From assembly GCA_000701725.1 (NCBI GenBank), contig JNJQ01000005.1, positions 93,359 through 157,358 on the forward strand: a stretch of 64,000 bases of DNA, written 5' to 3'. This document shows positions 23,973 to 32,515 of this stretch, piece after piece. Each line of letters starts with the position of its first letter. Position 1 is the first letter of the stretch. The position numbers and the translations under genes were made by a program. The notes beneath the pieces are model-generated. The model worked only from the letters and a program-made list of their open reading frames with translations. It did no database searches and was not told where the DNA came from. The DNA is from Erysipelotrichaceae bacterium NK3D112. GTDB taxonomy: Bacteria > Bacillota_I > Bacilli_A > Erysipelotrichales > Erysipelotrichaceae.

Positions 23973-25186
23973 TATCTGACCTTGAAGAGTTCCTTGATCT
24001 GATTCAAATCAACCTTTTCACCGATGATGGTGATCAGGCCTGTATAGGCGGGAGAACCCTTGCGGATATCGATGTCGCCGGGAACATAATCGAAGAACAG
24101 CCAGCTGCCGTCCTCTGTCGGAACAATACCCTTGGCTCTGACAATGTTTTCGTCAAGACCGGCAAGCGCAGTGCGGATTTCATCTTCTGTGTATTTGTTG
24201 ATGGTTTCGATACCGATGGAATCAAAGATCTCATCCGCATCATGCCCATGGTGGTGGTGATGGTGATGATGGTGCGCATGCTCATCTTCGCCGAGATGGA
24301 TGCGGTTGCCTTCGGAAAGTCCTTCATTCGGGTCTTCCTTGCCATGGTGATGGTGTTCATGTTCATCCTCATCATCGTCGTCATGATGGTGGTGATGATG
24401 TTCGTGCTCATCCTCGTCATCGTCGTCATGATGGTGGTGATGATGTTCGTGCTCATCCTCGTCATCGTCGTCATGATGGTGGTGATGATGCTCGTGCTCA
24501 TCCTCGTCATCATCGTCGTGATGGTGATGATGTTCGTGTTCATCCTCATCTTCATCGTCATCATCTTCGAGTTCACCGAGATCTTCGGGGAAACCGTCGG
24601 AAGAGCCGACCATCGCGTCGTATACGGTTTTGCCGCTCAGTTCATCCCACGGTGTGGTGATGATGCGTGCATCCGCATTGAGTTCACGGATGATATCCAC
24701 ATCCGCCTGAAGAGTTTTTTCATCTGTCATCTGTGTTCTGGAGAGAATGACACAGGCGGCGGTTGCAATCTGATCATCAAAGAATTCACGGAAGTTCTTG
24801 TGATAGATCTGGCATCTCTTCGCGTCAACGACAGCGCTGTAGCTGTTGAGCTCCAGTCCTTCCACGGACTTGATGATTTTCAGAATGTCGGAGAGTTTGC
24901 CGACACCGGACGGTTCAATCACGATATGGTCGGGATTGAGTTCCTCCACAACTTTTTTCAGCGCCTCCTGGAAGTCACCCTGCAGGGTGCAGCAGATGCA
25001 GCCGCTGTTGATTTCGGTAATCTCAATGCCTGCCTCCTTGAGGAAGCCGCCGTCGATACCGATTTCGCCGAATTCATTTTCAACCAGGACAACCTTCTGT
25101 CCTGCAAATACGTCTTTGATCAATTTCTGAATCAGAGTTGTTTTACCGGCTCCGAGAAAGCCGGAAATCACATCGATCTTAGTCAT
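23972..25186 (-). CDS. CobW-family metal GTPase with His/Asp-rich tandem repeats
   Basis: 404 residues from ATG 25186 with GAAGGTG upstream. G3E GTPase: Walker A GFLGAGKTTLIQKL near residue 8, the metal motif GCICCT near 62, EPSGVGKL near 93, and a CobW C-terminal domain about 310-400. Between them (about 210-295) are five units of DDDDEDEHEHHHHHH type, then GEDEHAHHHHHHHHHGHD. Such His-rich runs bind Zn, Co or Ni in metallochaperones of this family. The repeats are also exact at DNA level, so copy number may vary between strains. Confidence 0.9.
   Translation of the reverse strand: MTKIDVISGFLGAGKTTLIQKLIKDVFAGQKVVLVENEFGEIGIDGGFLKEAGIEITEINSGCICCTLQGDFQEALKKVVEELNPDHIVIEPSGVGKLSDILKIIKSVEGLELNSYSAVVDAKRCQIYHKNFREFFDDQIATAACVILSRTQMTDEKTLQADVDIIRELNADARIITTPWDELSGKTVYDAMVGSSDGFPEDLGELEDDDDEDEDEHEHHHHHDDDDEDEHEHHHHHHDDDDEDEHEHHHHHHDDDDEDEHEHHHHHHDDDDEDEHEHHHHGKEDPNEGLSEGNRIHLGEDEHAHHHHHHHHHGHDADEIFDSIGIETINKYTEDEIRTALAGLDENIVRAKGIVPTEDGSWLFFDYVPGDIDIRKGSPAYTGLITIIGEKVDLNQIKELFKVR
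24345..24543. repeat. 45 bp tandem repeat inside the His-rich GTPase gene
   Basis: Four to five near-identical 45 bp units coding the 15-residue DDDDEDEHEHHHHHH block. The plus-strand unit contains TGATGGTGGTGATGATGTTC and GTGCTCATCCTCGTCATC. Differences are mainly third-position (TTCGTG versus CTCGTG). Confidence 0.85.
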
Positions 25187-25271
25187 AGAATTCACCTTCT
25201 TTCGCGTTACCTATTATATACCACACGTCAATAACATGCCCGTGAATGCTCACGAATTGAAGCCTCATACA

Positions 25272-25336
25272 TTGACACATCACTAAAACGGCACTAATAT
25301 GAAATTAGGTTTGTAAACGTTTACGGAAACGATAAC
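25272..25336 (+). promoter_or_regulatory. promoter and operator of the LacI-type regulator gene
   Basis: TTGACA (25272-25277), 17 bp, TAATAT (25295-25300). Downstream lies the palindrome GTAAACGTTTAC (25313-25324) followed by a second half-like GGAAACGATAAC (25325-25336). The placement after the start site suggests autorepression by the encoded LacI protein. Confidence 0.75.
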
Positions 25337-25372
25337 AACAGTTTTAAGTCAAAAAGGAGGGAGGAGTCCGCG

Positions 25373-26401
25373 ATGACGACAATCAAAGATATCGCACGTC
25401 TGTCCGGTTACAGCATCGGGACTGTTTCCCGTGTGATCAACAACCATGCGGATGTTTCAGATGCGGCCAGAGCGAAAATCACGCAGGTGATTCAGGAAAC
25501 AGGCTTTCAGCCCAATACAAATGCGAAGTATCTGAAGCTGGCAGGCTCTTCACCGGTCACCATCCTCGTCAAGGGCACCAAGAACTTCTTTCTGGAAACC
25601 ATTCTCGAGGATATCCAGGAACTGATGAAAAAGAACGGTGAACCGGTCACGGTGGTATTTCTGGATGAGCTTTCCAATGAAGTGGAAACAGCAGCGCAGA
25701 TCGCATCCGAAAGAAAACCGAAGGGACTGATTTTCCTCGGTGCCAATCTGGACTATCTTCTCCAGTCATTCGGCAATATCAAAATTCCGGCTGTTCTGGT
25801 GACCGGCAATGCGTCTGAGCTTGGCTTTGAAAATCTGTCCAGTTTCTCTACTGATGACTATGAGGCTTCCAAAGCGGCGGTCGGAGTGCTGATCAATGCC
25901 GGTCATACAAATATCGGAATTGTCGGCGGTTCCAATGTGAATATCCATGGCAGCGTCGGCACAACCAGACTCATGGGCGGCATGGATGCCCTTAAGAAAA
26001 AGGGGATACCGTTTGATATGGAGCGCAGCTATGAGCCAAGCCGCTTCTCTTCAGAAGACGGCTATCGCGCCGCAAAGAAACTTCTGGAAAGGGAAAAGGG
26101 AATCACTGCCATCTTCGCCCTCAGTGACACGATCGCCATCGGCGCCATGCGGGCAGCGAAGGATCTCGGCCTGCGGATTCCGGAAGATCTTTCCATCATC
26201 GGCTTTGACGGCATTGAATATACAAAGTATTCCGTGCCACGTCTGGCCACGGTCAGACAGAGCTCATCCCTGCTTGCACAGAAGAGCGTGGACGATCTGC
26301 TGTTAAGAATGAATTACAGCCGCAAAGCTGTCCATGAAGTCATCCCGTTCAAAGTGGAACCGGGCGAAAGTATTCAAAAAAAACATCAAAAAAACTATTG
26401 A
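25373..26401 (+). CDS. LacI-family regulator of the maltodextrin operon (MalR-like)
   Basis: 342 residues from ATG 25373; GGAGGGAGG lies upstream. N-terminal HTH (TIKDIARLSGYSIGTVSRVI) with hinge helix near NTNAKYLK, then a periplasmic-binding-type effector domain (GVLINAGHTNIGIVGGS, ITAIFALSDTIAIGAMRAA, DLSIIGFDGIEYTKYSVP). Palindromes with the core AAACGTT stand at its own promoter and at that of the operon it precedes, so it probably senses maltose or a maltodextrin and represses both. Confidence 0.88.
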   Translation: MTTIKDIARLSGYSIGTVSRVINNHADVSDAARAKITQVIQETGFQPNTNAKYLKLAGSSPVTILVKGTKNFFLETILEDIQELMKKNGEPVTVVFLDELSNEVETAAQIASERKPKGLIFLGANLDYLLQSFGNIKIPAVLVTGNASELGFENLSSFSTDDYEASKAAVGVLINAGHTNIGIVGGSNVNIHGSVGTTRLMGGMDALKKKGIPFDMERSYEPSRFSSEDGYRAAKKLLEREKGITAIFALSDTIAIGAMRAAKDLGLRIPEDLSIIGFDGIEYTKYSVPRLATVRQSSSLLAQKSVDDLLLRMNYSRKAVHEVIPFKVEPGESIQKKHQKNY

Positions 26402-26461
26402 AAAATGAAAACGCTTCAATTATTATGAAATTGTGATGGAAACGTTTACGGTAACGTTTCC
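26398..26461 (+). promoter_or_regulatory. promoter and operator of the maltodextrin operon
   Basis: TTGAAA (26398-26403), 17 bp, TATTAT (26421-26426). The operator is an inverted repeat GGAAACGTT (26438-26446) and AACGTTTCC (26453-26461) with a 6 bp centre, matching the half-sites before the regulator gene. Confidence 0.75.
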
Positions 26462-26492
26462 AAATCCAGAAATAATTACGGAGGAAAAAGAA

Positions 26493-27752
26493 ATGGAAAT
26501 GAAAAGAGTATTTACAACAAGCCTGGCAGCACTGCTGAGCGTATCAATGCTCGCGGGCTGCGGAGGATCACAGCAGTCCGGCGGAGAGAGCTCGGATCAG
26601 GGCGGCGAAGAAAAACCCGCTGAAACAGTCGATGCGACAGTCACAGTCTGGGGACCTCAGGAAGATCAGTCCAAGGACAACGGTGAATGGCTGCAGACAA
26701 TGTGCAACCAGTTCAACGAAGCACATCCTGAATGGAATCTGACATTCACTTACGGCACATGTTCTGAAGGCGATGCAAAGACAAACGTCGGTACAGACCC
26801 GAGCGCAGCTGCGGATGTATATATGTTCGCAAATGACCAGATTCCTGATCTGATCAAAGCCGGCGGTATTGCTGAACTGGGCGGAACAAATGTTGACAAC
26901 ATGAAGAAGAACAACTCAGCGACAACTGTCAACACAGTATCCTACAACGGTTCTGTTTACGGCTTCCCGTTCACATCCAACACATGGTTCATGTACTATG
27001 ACAAGAGTGTCTTCTCCGATGAAGATATCAAGTCACTTGATGCAATGCTCGAAAAGGGTAAAGTTGCATTCCCGCTTGAGAACTCCTGGTACATCGCAGC
27101 CTTCTATGTTGCAAACGGATGCACACTGTTCGGTGAAGACGGCAGCAAGGCTGACGCCGGTATCGATTTCTCCGGTGACAAGGCAGTCGCAGTCACAGAT
27201 TATCTTGTAGACCTGGTCAAGAACGCGAACTTCGCAAACGGCGATGTCGGCACGGTAGCTGACGCAAAGGCATTCTTCTCCGGCTCCTGGGATTATGAAA
27301 AGGCACATGATGCTTATGGCGACAACATGGGTATTGCAGCTCTGCCGTCCATCACAATCAACGGTGAGGCAAAGCAGATGAAGTCCTTCGCAGGCTCCAA
27401 GGCAGTCGGTGTCAACCCTGCTACAGCTCTGTATAAGGAACATCCTGAAATCGCAGTCGCACTTGCCGCATGGCTTGGCGGAACAGAAGCTCAGCAGAAG
27501 CACTATGAGCTCAGAAACATCATCCCGACAGACTCCAACATCAACGTCGGCGACGACGCTCTGGCAAAGGCACAGATGGACACAATGGCTAACACATCAA
27601 TCGTGCAGCCTCTGCAGGATGCGATGGGTCAGTACTGGGGACCGGCTGAATCCATGGGTAAGGAAATCGTTTCCGGAACAGTTACTCATGACAATGCGGC
27701 TGAAAAGACTGAAGCCATGAATGAATCCATGAACACAGCAGCTGTTCAGTAA
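26493..27752 (+). CDS. maltodextrin ABC transporter, substrate-binding lipoprotein (MalE-like)
   Basis: 419 residues from ATG 26493, with GGAGG eight bases upstream; the open frame reaches further up through the operator. Lipobox MLAGC near residue 23, then a Gly/Ser/Glu linker. The body fits the family 1 extracellular binding fold: VTVWGPQEDQSKDNGEW, FNEAHPEWNLTF, FPFTSNTWFMYYDKSVF, AAFYVANGCTLFGEDG, KQMKSFAGSKAVGVN. It hands malto-oligosaccharides to the two permeases encoded next. A strong stem-loop follows the stop. Confidence 0.9.
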   Translation: MEMKRVFTTSLAALLSVSMLAGCGGSQQSGGESSDQGGEEKPAETVDATVTVWGPQEDQSKDNGEWLQTMCNQFNEAHPEWNLTFTYGTCSEGDAKTNVGTDPSAAADVYMFANDQIPDLIKAGGIAELGGTNVDNMKKNNSATTVNTVSYNGSVYGFPFTSNTWFMYYDKSVFSDEDIKSLDAMLEKGKVAFPLENSWYIAAFYVANGCTLFGEDGSKADAGIDFSGDKAVAVTDYLVDLVKNANFANGDVGTVADAKAFFSGSWDYEKAHDAYGDNMGIAALPSITINGEAKQMKSFAGSKAVGVNPATALYKEHPEIAVALAAWLGGTEAQQKHYELRNIIPTDSNINVGDDALAKAQMDTMANTSIVQPLQDAMGQYWGPAESMGKEIVSGTVTHDNAAEKTEAMNESMNTAAVQ

Positions 27753-27794
27753 TTATTGAATAGACAGACATACGTAAAACTTTGTAAATGAAGT

Positions 27795-27832
27795 AAGCGG
27801 CTGAAGATCGGTGAATTCCGCTTCAGCCGCTT
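27795..27832 (+). promoter_or_regulatory. intercistronic stem-loop between binding-protein and permease genes
   Basis: AAGCGGCTGAAG (27795-27806) and CTTCAGCCGCTT (27821-27832) form a 12 bp perfect stem with a 14 nt loop, followed only by TCATTCT. Lacking a full T tract, it more likely stabilises the upstream mRNA 3' end or attenuates, giving more binding protein than permease. Confidence 0.65.
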
Positions 27833-27863
27833 TCATTCTATCGATTGATGAAAGGAGGAACTG

Positions 27864-29225
27864 ATGGCAGGCAAGCTGAATAAAGAAGCGAGTGCGGTTG
27901 AAAGTTTTGCCAAAGGAGATCTTTACACGAAACTTTCGGCAGTATTCATGGGGGCCGGCCTGATCGGCCATAAACAGATTGCCAAAGGCATTCTGATTCT
28001 GCTTTGCGAAATTGCATGGGTCATCTATATGATCCGTACCGGTATTCACAGTATTGCCCTTTTACCGAGTCTTGGCGATTCGGCGCAGGAAAAAGTCTGG
28101 AATGAGGCAAAGCAGATTTACGAATACACAGCCGGAGACAATTCACAGCAGATTCTGCTGTATGGTGTGGTGGCGCTGTTTGTTGTCGCCGCGATTGTGG
28201 TGTTATGGATTCTTCAGATGAAGCATTCATACAAAATGCAGAAGAAGATTGAAAACGGAGAACATGTGCCGACATTCAAAGAGGATATCATCAGCCTGTT
28301 CAACGGCAATCTTCATATCACCCTGATGACACTTCCGTGTCTGGGTATTCTGATCTTCAACATTGTTCCGCTGGTTTACATGATTTCGATGGCCTTCACG
28401 GAATATTCGAAAGAGAATGAAAAACTGATGCTGTTTGACTGGAACGGTCTGACCCAGTTCCAGCGTGTCCTCAACATGCAGGGCAACATCGGCAGACAGT
28501 TCTGGCATGTATTAGCGTGGACGGTCACATGGGCGATCTTCGCCACATTCCTGAACTACATTCTCGGCATGATTCTTGCGATGGTGATCAACCGCAAGGA
28601 TACAAAGGCCAAGGGCTTCTGGAGATTCTGCTTTGTATTGTCCATCGCGGTTCCCCAGTTCGTTTCCCTGATGATCATGAACATCATGCTGCAGCCAAAT
28701 GGCGCGGTGAATGTTCTTCTGAGAAATCTCGGCTGGATCGGGGCAGGCGAGTCGCTGCCGTTCTGGACCAATGTCACATGGGCGAGAGTGACAATCATTA
28801 TCATCAACCTCTGGGTCGGTATACCTTATACCATGCTGCAGGTGACAGGCATTCTCCAGAACATCCCCAACGAGCTCTATGAAGCAGCGGAGATGGATGG
28901 AGCCGGTCAGGTGACGATCTTCTTCAAGATCACTCTGCCTTACATGCTGTTTGTCACGACCCCGTATCTGATCACATCGTTTGTCGGCAATATCAATAAC
29001 TTCAATGTCATCTATCTGTTATCGGGAGGCGGACCGACCTATGTCGGCGACACCGCCGGTCAGACGGATCTGCTTGTCACATGGCTGTACAAGCTGACCA
29101 TCGATCAGCAGTACTACAACCTTGGCGCGGTCATCGGTATTATCACCTTCGTGATCCTGACAATTGTTACACTGGTCACTTACCGCAACTCCGCGTCGTA
29201 TAAGAATGAGGAGGCGTTCATGTGA
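27864..29225 (+). CDS. maltodextrin ABC permease (MalF-like)
   Basis: 453 residues from ATG 27864 behind AAAGGAGG. N-terminal region of about 160 residues with two or three membrane helices, as in Gram-positive MalF, then the ABC permease core with the EAA loop ELYEAAEMDGAGQVTIFFKI and TLPYMLFVTTPYLI near residue 350. YLLSGGGPTYVGDTAGQTD is typical of MalF. Its partner starts two bases after its stop. No ATPase gene is in the operon. Confidence 0.92.
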   Translation: MAGKLNKEASAVESFAKGDLYTKLSAVFMGAGLIGHKQIAKGILILLCEIAWVIYMIRTGIHSIALLPSLGDSAQEKVWNEAKQIYEYTAGDNSQQILLYGVVALFVVAAIVVLWILQMKHSYKMQKKIENGEHVPTFKEDIISLFNGNLHITLMTLPCLGILIFNIVPLVYMISMAFTEYSKENEKLMLFDWNGLTQFQRVLNMQGNIGRQFWHVLAWTVTWAIFATFLNYILGMILAMVINRKDTKAKGFWRFCFVLSIAVPQFVSLMIMNIMLQPNGAVNVLLRNLGWIGAGESLPFWTNVTWARVTIIIINLWVGIPYTMLQVTGILQNIPNELYEAAEMDGAGQVTIFFKITLPYMLFVTTPYLITSFVGNINNFNVIYLLSGGGPTYVGDTAGQTDLLVTWLYKLTIDQQYYNLGAVIGIITFVILTIVTLVTYRNSASYKNEEAFM

Positions 29226-29226
29226 T

Positions 29227-30105
29227 ATGAGTACCATGAAATTAAAGAAAAACAAAAGAAGCCCCCGTCTTGTGGCTGTGAATGTGCTGGTTCATATCCT
29301 GCTCGCTGTTCTTGCCCTGATCTGGGTGCTGCCGATCTTCTGGATTGTGCTGACCAGCTTCCGTGCGGAACCGGGTGCCTATACAAGCACCTTCCTCCCG
29401 CAGGGTTATACGCTGAACAACTATATCAAGCTGTTCACGGACAGAAATGTCCTGAACTTCCCGAAGATGTTCACCAACACACTGATCATCGCGATCGTGA
29501 CATGCATCTTCTCGACATTCTTCGTGCTCTCGGTGGCATATTCGCTTTCCAGAATGAGATTCAAGTTCCGTAAGCCGTATATGAACATCGCGATGATTCT
29601 GGGACTGTTCCCGGGTTTCATGACCATGGTCGCGCAGTACTTCCTGCTCAAATCAATGGGCCTGACAGAAGGCAGCTCGATCCGCATCGGTCTGATCATT
29701 GTTTATTCCGCATGCACGGGTCTTGGCTTCCAGATTGCCAAAGGCTACTTTGACACGATTCCCCGCTCCATTGATGAGGCGGCGGTGATGGATGGTGCAA
29801 CCCAATGGCAGGTGTTCACAAAGATCACGATGCCGCTGGCAAAACCGATTGTCATCTATACGGTATTGACCTCATTCATCGCACCATGGGTGGACTTCAT
29901 CTTCGCAAAGGTTCTCTGCCGTGCCAATGCCGACCAGTACACGGTCGCAATCGGTCTGTGGAACATGCTGCAGAAGGAATATATCTACCAGTGGTATACA
30001 TGCTTCGCAGCCGGTGCGGTTGTCATCTCCATCCCGATCGCACTGCTCTTCCTGTACATGCAGAGATTCTATGTCGAAGGCGTGTCAGGTGCTGTCAAGG
30101 GATGA
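29227..30105 (+). CDS. maltodextrin ABC permease (MalG-like)
   Basis: 292 residues from ATG 29227; GAGGAGG lies in the end of the previous gene. Six membrane helices; EAA loop RSIDEAAVMDGATQWQVFTK followed by ITMPLAKPIVIYTVL near residue 205; early IWVLPIFWIVLTSFR and the cytoplasmic tail FYVEGVSGAVKG, both typical of MalG. It overlaps the amylase gene by ATGA. Confidence 0.93.
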   Translation: MSTMKLKKNKRSPRLVAVNVLVHILLAVLALIWVLPIFWIVLTSFRAEPGAYTSTFLPQGYTLNNYIKLFTDRNVLNFPKMFTNTLIIAIVTCIFSTFFVLSVAYSLSRMRFKFRKPYMNIAMILGLFPGFMTMVAQYFLLKSMGLTEGSSIRIGLIIVYSACTGLGFQIAKGYFDTIPRSIDEAAVMDGATQWQVFTKITMPLAKPIVIYTVLTSFIAPWVDFIFAKVLCRANADQYTVAIGLWNMLQKEYIYQWYTCFAAGAVVISIPIALLFLYMQRFYVEGVSGAVKG

Positions 30106-31736
30106 GAAAGTCTTTTAAACAATTACTCATATGCACATCGCTCACGGTGCTTGCCCTGGGCGGATGCACGCAGAAAGATCCAGAAGCAGCAGGCAATCCG
30201 TCTGCTGCTTCTTCGGTTCAGATGATGGAGCTGAACAAGGATCTTGTGCCGCTGAAAGCGGAAGATGATTATCGCAGCGCGTATGAGATTTTCGTCTATT
30301 CATTTGCCGATTCGGATCACGACGGCATCGGCGATCTTCAGGGCGTCATATCAAAGCTGGATTATATCGAGGACCTGGGCTTCAGTGAAATCTGGCTGAT
30401 GCCTGTCTGTCCCTCACCGACGTACCATAAATACGATGTGACGGATTACAAGGCCATTGATCCGGAATACGGAACCATGGATGACTTCGATCAGCTGATT
30501 TCAGAATGCAAAAAACGCAATATCGAAGTGATCGTCGATCTGGTTCTCAATCATACTTCCACATCGCATGAATGGTTCACACAGGCACACGAATATCTGA
30601 AAGAACTGCCGGATGACTGGGGTGCTTCCGCAGACTATTGTCCGTATTTTGACTATTACAATTTCACCAGGGATGCGGGTGACGGCTATTCGCCGCTGGC
30701 GGATACCAACTGGTATTACGAGGCGCGCTTCTGGTCGGAAATGCCGGATCTGAATCTGGACAGTGAGAAAGTCAGAAGTGAATTCAGCGATATCATGAAA
30801 TTCTGGCTGGACCATGGCGTGCATGGCTTCCGTCTGGACGCGGTGACTTCCTATTACACCGGCAACAATGAAAGAAACATTGAATTCCTGGACTGGCTGG
30901 TCCATGAAGGCAAGAGGATTGATCCTTCCTGCTATTTTGTGGCGGAAGGCTGGACGGACCGCAAAACCTTTGCGATGTATTATCAGTCAGGCATTGATTC
31001 GATGTTTGACTTCTCCTTCGCAAACAATGACGGTGTGATTGCCCAGGTGGTCAAAGGCTATGATGCCAAGGCTTATGGCGAATCGCAGGTCAGGGAACAG
31101 GAACTGTTCTCCTCATACAGTGAAAACTATATCAACGCGCCGTTCTATACCAACCATGACATGGCCAGAAGCGCCGGCTATTATCCCGATGACGACGGAT
31201 CAAAAGTCAAAACAGCGATGGCGATGAATCTGTTCATGAGCGGAAATGCATTTGTCTATTACGGCGAGGAGCTTGGCATGAAGGGCTCGGGACGCGATGA
31301 AAACAAGCGTGCGCCGATGTACTGGAGTTCAGATCCCGAAGCACAGGGCATGTGCAGCGGTCCCATTGACATGGAGGAAGTGACCATGATCTATCCTTCT
31401 TATGAGGAAAGCAAGGATGATCCGCTCAGCATCTATAACTATGTGAAACAGGCACTGAAAATCCGCAATTCCTTCCCGTCGATCAGCCATGGAAACGTGG
31501 AAGTGGCATATGACTTATGCCATGACAGAATCTGCGCCTATACAAAAGAATATGAAAATGAGAAAGTATTGATTGTATGGAATCTTGGCGGCGCCAAGGC
31601 GGATACAGACCTTTCATCCATGGCCGAATTCAACACGCTCAAGGCAGTGCTCAATACCAATGAGGAGAAGATCACACTGGATGGAAACACGCTCTCTATG
31701 CCCGCATGGAGCGTTGCGGTAATCGGTATGGAATGA
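30102..31736 (+). CDS. lipoprotein alpha-amylase (GH13)
   Basis: 544 residues from ATG 30102, in an ATGA overlap with the permease gene. Lipoprotein signal with lipobox LGGC near residue 22, so the enzyme is anchored on the outer face. GH13 motifs in order: DSDHDGIGDLQG, VDLVLNHTS, GFRLDAVTSY (nucleophile Asp), VAEGWTD (acid Glu) and YTNHDMAR (Asp). It would cut starch or long dextrins at the surface and feed the MalEFG uptake system. HAD and alpha-glucosidase genes follow without gaps. Confidence 0.92.
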   Translation: MRKSFKQLLICTSLTVLALGGCTQKDPEAAGNPSAASSVQMMELNKDLVPLKAEDDYRSAYEIFVYSFADSDHDGIGDLQGVISKLDYIEDLGFSEIWLMPVCPSPTYHKYDVTDYKAIDPEYGTMDDFDQLISECKKRNIEVIVDLVLNHTSTSHEWFTQAHEYLKELPDDWGASADYCPYFDYYNFTRDAGDGYSPLADTNWYYEARFWSEMPDLNLDSEKVRSEFSDIMKFWLDHGVHGFRLDAVTSYYTGNNERNIEFLDWLVHEGKRIDPSCYFVAEGWTDRKTFAMYYQSGIDSMFDFSFANNDGVIAQVVKGYDAKAYGESQVREQELFSSYSENYINAPFYTNHDMARSAGYYPDDDGSKVKTAMAMNLFMSGNAFVYYGEELGMKGSGRDENKRAPMYWSSDPEAQGMCSGPIDMEEVTMIYPSYEESKDDPLSIYNYVKQALKIRNSFPSISHGNVEVAYDLCHDRICAYTKEYENEKVLIVWNLGGAKADTDLSSMAEFNTLKAVLNTNEEKITLDGNTLSMPAWSVAVIGME

Positions 31737-32515
31737 TGATACAGAATTATATTTTCGATCTTTACGGAACATTGGTTGACATCCATACGGATCAGACCAA
31801 AAAAGAAGTCTGGACAGTGACATCCCGGCATTATCTCAAAGCAGGGGCTGTCTGGACACCGAAACAGATGAAACATGCTTACTTTCGGATGTGTGAGGAG
31901 GAAGAGAAGAAACTGAAAACACCTGAAATCCAATATCCGGAAATCGATCTTGGCATTGTATTCAGAAGACTGTATGAGGAAGCGCCTTTTCATATCCCGT
32001 GGATGAGAATTGAACCGGACGCGCAATGGATTGAAAAAGCAGCTCATTTATTCCGTAAAGCTTCCCGGGAAAAACTGTATCCATACAGAAATACAATCAA
32101 GGTACTGAACCGTCTGAGACAGGAAGGAAAAGGGGTATGGCTGCTGTCCAACGCACAGACTCTGTTTACTGTTGAAGAATTGAAAATGTGCGGTCTGTAT
32201 GATCTGTTTGACGGGATATACATCTCATCAGACCATGGTGTGAAAAAGCCGCAGAAGCAGTTCATGGAGGCAATGCTTGAAGAATATGATATTGTCGCAG
32301 AAACAGCTCTCATGATCGGCAATGATATCAGTGCGGATATCGGCATCGCTTATGCATGTCATGTGCCTTCAGCCTTTCTCAACACAGACGGATATACAGA
32401 TGATCAGATCAGGGAACAGCTGAACAAAGTTGTCCATGACAACGATTACAGACCGATGATCATTCAAAGCGGCGATATTGCGCAGCTTCTGAAACAGGAG
32501 GATGAAGATGCCTGA
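31733..32515 (+). CDS. HAD-superfamily hydrolase
   Basis: 260 residues from ATG 31733 (ATGA overlap; ATG 31736 is an alternative). HAD motifs: I FDLYGTLVD near residue 10, II LLSNAQ near 140, III Lys in SSDHGVKKPQKQF near 170, and IV MIGNDISADIG near 200. The cap between motifs I and II is helical, as in subclass I phosphatases. Likely a sugar-phosphate phosphatase or mutase; its place in the maltodextrin operon makes a beta-phosphoglucomutase-like or phosphatase role possible. It overlaps the alpha-glucosidase gene. Confidence 0.82.
   Translation: MMIQNYIFDLYGTLVDIHTDQTKKEVWTVTSRHYLKAGAVWTPKQMKHAYFRMCEEEEKKLKTPEIQYPEIDLGIVFRRLYEEAPFHIPWMRIEPDAQWIEKAAHLFRKASREKLYPYRNTIKVLNRLRQEGKGVWLLSNAQTLFTVEELKMCGLYDLFDGIYISSDHGVKKPQKQFMEAMLEEYDIVAETALMIGNDISADIGIAYACHVPSAFLNTDGYTDDQIREQLNKVVHDNDYRPMIIQSGDIAQLLKQEDEDA

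Noticed and set aside
24345..24543. Tandem repeats considered as a CRISPR array
   Set aside because: No spacers: the 45 bp units are contiguous and code for a His/Asp-rich protein stretch.
24242..25234. 330-residue plus-strand frame rich in Val and Met
   Set aside because: Antisense of the His/Asp repeat gene; the composition is produced by GAT/CAC codons read backwards.
26406..26420. TGAAAACGCTTCAA as a cre site in the maltodextrin promoter
   Set aside because: The right half is off register from the consensus and it lies within the promoter spacer; not convincing.
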